Assembly: GCF_006861655.1 (NCBI RefSeq)
Contig: NZ_SESI01000001.1
Span: 1 to 64,000, forward strand
Source of the DNA: Halonotius roseus
GTDB lineage: Archaea > Halobacteriota > Halobacteria > Halobacteriales > Haloferacaceae
Length of the DNA: 64,000 bases
Direction of reading: 5' to 3'
Of the stretch, positions 61,938-64,000 are shown piece after piece; the stretch's first letter is position 1, and every line of letters starts with the position of its first letter. The notes beneath the pieces are model-generated. The model ran no database searches. It saw only the letters and a list, made by a program, of their open reading frames with translations, and was not told the origin of the DNA. The translations under genes were made by a program, and so were the position numbers.

Positions 61938-63208
61938 CCGCGCACCTCCCGGAGCACGGCCGCCGCACGCTCGGCGGGCTCGTCGTCGGCCGGCTCGAAG
62001 GCCTCGACAGTGAGGTTCGCGCCGTACTCGTCGATCGAGAGGCTCCCCCGAACGCGGTAGCTGCCGCCGACGAGCTCGTCGCGGATCGTGTCGGCGACGA
62101 CCTCCTTGTCCATCGCGTCGCGGGCAGCCTCCTTGGCGTCGGCCACATCGCCGCCGTAGATCGATTCTGTCAGCTCCGCGCCGATAATCGCCGTGACGGT
62201 TGCGGTGCCATCGTCGAGGATCGCCTTGATCCGCAGGTCGTCCTCGCCGTCGACCGCGCCGTGAACGCGGCACTGGTCGTTTTGGATCGCGCGACCACAC
62301 TCCGGACAGCGTTCGATCAGCCCGGAGCCATCCCGGACTTCGAGTACGTTGCCGACGACCTCGACATCGAACAGCCCGCCGCTGTCGACGGCCTCGCCAA
62401 GCGTGAGCCGCGGCGCGCTATCGGCGACGGCGACCGGCTCCGACAGCGTTGTGACAGACGAAAACTCCGAGAGGTTGATCGACGGCGAGCCTCGGTACTC
62501 TCGGACGTACACGTCTTCGATCCGGCAGCTCGCGCCAACGTCGACCTCGGGATGGGGGTTCCAGTCGGTGAACGGCAGCCGTGCTGTCTCGTCGGCGACG
62601 ACGCCCGAGAGGATCTCGGTTTCGCCGTTGCGGCCGTCGATAGTTCGGCTGTCGACTTCTTGGATCTGTACCTCGATATTCCGGCCGCGGTCGCCCGGCG
62701 AGAGATCGATCAGGTCGCTGTCGCCGCCGATCTGGGCGGCCGTCTCAACGGGCTCCTCGGCCATCGCCACCGACGTTGAGGAGCCGAGATTGAGCTCGGG
62801 GTTGCCTTCCCACTCTCGGACACCGGCGTTACCGACGACCAGTGAGTCGCCGGCCTCAAAGCCGAAGTCTTGCCACGCGGTGTAGGAGATGGTGCCAGTT
62901 TCGTCACCGAAGCGGCCCTCTCGGATCGTTTGTTCCTCGCCCTGGTACTGGATCGTCCGGGTGCCGACGGTCAGCACGCGGACGGTGACAGTGACGTTGT
63001 TCAGGCCGGTTGTGATCTCCGAGAGCGCGACCGACTCCGGCTGGGCGGCATCACCACCATCGCCGTCGCCGTGTTTCCGGCGGATGCTCTGTTTGGCCTC
63101 ATCCAGTGGGACGCTGTACTGCAGCAGCGATTCCAGATCCTCTTTGACCTCCTGTTTGTCAACGCCGAGAGCGGAGGCGAGCTCCTCGGCATGGTTGTCT
63201 ACGTCCAT
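61934..63208 (-). CDS. rpa1: Single-stranded DNA-binding protein, replication factor A (Rpa1 type)
   Basis: A 424-residue RPA. Two OB-folds (about 65-160 and 175-265; ETGTISYTAWQDFGFEAGD, SCRIEDVYVREYRGSPSINL) precede a zinc finger near residue 300 (CPEC, then QCRVHG) and a C-terminal DNA-binding part (VVADTIRDELVGGSYRVRGSL). It coats single-stranded DNA in replication and repair. The frame is open far upstream, but the ATG at 63208 begins the conserved helical N-terminus (MDVDNHAEELASALG). First gene of the rpa1-rpap1-rpe operon. Confidence 0.93.
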   Translation of the reverse strand: MDVDNHAEELASALGVDKQEVKEDLESLLQYSVPLDEAKQSIRRKHGDGDGGDAAQPESVALSEITTGLNNVTVTVRVLTVGTRTIQYQGEEQTIREGRFGDETGTISYTAWQDFGFEAGDSLVVGNAGVREWEGNPELNLGSSTSVAMAEEPVETAAQIGGDSDLIDLSPGDRGRNIEVQIQEVDSRTIDGRNGETEILSGVVADETARLPFTDWNPHPEVDVGASCRIEDVYVREYRGSPSINLSEFSSVTTLSEPVAVADSAPRLTLGEAVDSGGLFDVEVVGNVLEVRDGSGLIERCPECGRAIQNDQCRVHGAVDGEDDLRIKAILDDGTATVTAIIGAELTESIYGGDVADAKEAARDAMDKEVVADTIRDELVGGSYRVRGSLSIDEYGANLTVEAFEPADDEPAERAAAVLREVRG

Positions 63209-63307
63209 CACACGGAGCTTCGACGGCCCGGAATAAAAACTATTGGCGCGGAGACTCGTTGTGGATCGCGGGGAACTGCTAAGTGGCTGCCCCAACCACT
63301 GGCGGGT

Positions 63308-63691
63308 ATGAGTGAAGCCGCAGCCGAGCTGCCGACCGTCGAGTATGAGACCCGCATCGAGGACGGCCAGACGATCATCGACGTGACCGGGGAGAGCGAG
63401 GTCGCGTTCATCGTCCAGTCCGCAGGCGGCGAGCGGATCTACTTCCCACCGGAGGACATGGACGACAAACCGGCCGGCGACCCCGACAGCCCCTACCAGC
63501 CCAGCGACAGCCCCTATGAAGCCGACAGCCCCTACCAGCCGGCCGACGCCGACAGCCCGTATCAGCCGAGCGAAGACGACGACGGGACAAGCACGCGCGG
63601 CGTGACTGAAACCCGAACCGGGTTCAAGATAACCCATCCCGAGCCGGCGACCGAGATCACCGTCGTCCGTCGGGCTGAAGCCGAGGCCTAG
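63308..63691 (+). CDS. Small protein with SPYQP repeats (DUF7510-like)
   Basis: A 127-residue protein. A beta-rich N-terminus (YETRIEDGQTIIDVTGESEV) is followed by four SPY repeats (SPYQP at 61, SPYEA at 68, SPYQP at 74 and 83), separated by acidic spacers, then a second beta strand segment. It resembles a haloarchaeal family without function. Divergent from rpa1 across 99 bp. Confidence 0.65.
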   Translation: MSEAAAELPTVEYETRIEDGQTIIDVTGESEVAFIVQSAGGERIYFPPEDMDDKPAGDPDSPYQPSDSPYEADSPYQPADADSPYQPSEDDDGTSTRGVTETRTGFKITHPEPATEITVVRRAEAEA

Positions 63692-63807
63692 CGACTCACG
63701 GGCGTTTCAGCAGCGAACACAGGGAGAGTTGAGACCGGTCTTCGCAATGCAGATAGATACTCGACATAGTTCATAAATAGTATGAAGACGTAGTCAGGGA
63801 TAGCACA

Positions 63808-64000
63808 ATGGCACGAATCACCGGCTCCTATCCGGACGATCTTGACCTGCTGATCGAAGGTGCTGTTGAGGCAGGGGTGTTTGGTGGCAAGAGCGATGCA
63901 TTACGCGAGTTCGTCCGGAAGTACTTTGAGGACAACGAAAACGAGCGTATCGCAGCTGCAGTCGCCCTCTACAAACGCGAGCAGATCACGCTCGGTGATG
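63808..64000 (+). CDS. UPF0175-type antitoxin, N-terminal part (runs off the window)
   Basis: The first 64 codons of a UPF0175 (ribbon-helix-helix-type) antitoxin: an N-terminal DNA-binding part (ITGSYPDDLDLLIEGAVEAG, GKSDALREFVRKYF) and the family-typical ERIAAAVALYKREQITLGD. Such genes usually precede a DUF3368 (PIN-like) toxin gene, which would lie beyond 64000. A TATA-like TTCATAAATAG lies about 33 bp upstream. Confidence 0.75.
   Translation, partial: MARITGSYPDDLDLLIEGAVEAGVFGGKSDALREFVRKYFEDNENERIAAAVALYKREQITLGD

Noticed and set aside
60066-62300. A 744-residue frame extending rpap1 upstream
   Set aside because: The Arg/Gly-rich extension lies inside rpa1 in another frame; the ATG at 61937 forms an ATGA overlap with the rpa1 stop.
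61934-63637. A 567-residue frame extending rpa1 upstream
   Set aside because: The extra part runs antisense through the SPYQP gene, and the ATG at 63208 begins the family-like N-terminus.

Overview
This is a chromosomal stretch of a haloarchaeon (class Halobacteria). The evidence is strongly acidic proteins, high GC with GTC/GAC-rich codon use, archaeal TATA boxes about 25-28 nt upstream of start codons (leaderless genes), and archaeal or haloarchaeal markers: SAMP1, Tfx, class I HMG-CoA reductase, CofD, ribosomal protein S17e, Trm1, archaeal RPA operons, a HalX response regulator and TrkH. I cannot assign a genus from the sequence alone.

Layout. 1-9.3 kb is housekeeping: the C-terminal part of glpK, samp1, hmgA, a hydrolase, a membrane glycosyltransferase, a DUF1405-type protein, an FAD oxidoreductase, a PHP protein and a CheY-like regulator. 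9.35-9.75 kb holds a tRNA-His gene beside two extra partial copies of its 3' end, which look like integration scars. 9.9-17.1 kb has small haloarchaeal genes, an AT-rich orphan, the rpa3-rpap3 operon, tfx, a TRAM protein, a SWIM protein and trm1. 17.3-18.0 kb is a DUF5615/DUF433 toxin-antitoxin pair. 18.3-29.6 kb contains membrane proteins, RHH regulators, birA, a translationally coupled cofD / Dus-like / CitG-like / DUF447 operon, rps17e, a GGR-family flavoprotein and a 2-hydroxyacid dehydrogenase.

27.2-46.5 kb is mainly a signal-transduction island and is the most unusual part. A translationally coupled rsbR-rsbS-rsbT-rsbX set (a complete stressosome module, with an extra RsbW-type ATPase domain fused to RsbX) lies between two paralogous PAS/GAF histidine kinases on the same strand. 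The downstream kinase has a LOV domain with the photoactive cysteine. Across a divergent promoter carrying two perfect palindromes follow an Rcp1-like receiver, a receiver-kinase, a PAS kinase with a receiver lacking its phospho-Asp, a 1282-residue kinase with a second intact LOV domain, a HalX regulator and a RecA-like accessory protein. A PAS-domain remnant and a 43-residue zinc-ribbon protein lie between them. Light or redox sensing coupled to a partner-switching stress module, in a domain of life without sigma factors, is the most plausible new system here; the coupling is inferred from gene order.

46.6-56.1 kb is metabolism and transport: DUF63, deoC, an FNT-family transporter and an APC permease that carry homologous C-terminal universal-stress modules, a separate UspA, TrkH, a winged-helix regulator and a small membrane protein. 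56.2-63.2 kb is a DNA repair block (lhr-type helicase, then rpe, rpap1 and rpa1 on the same strand). The window ends in a protein with SPYQP repeats and the start of a UPF0175-type antitoxin.
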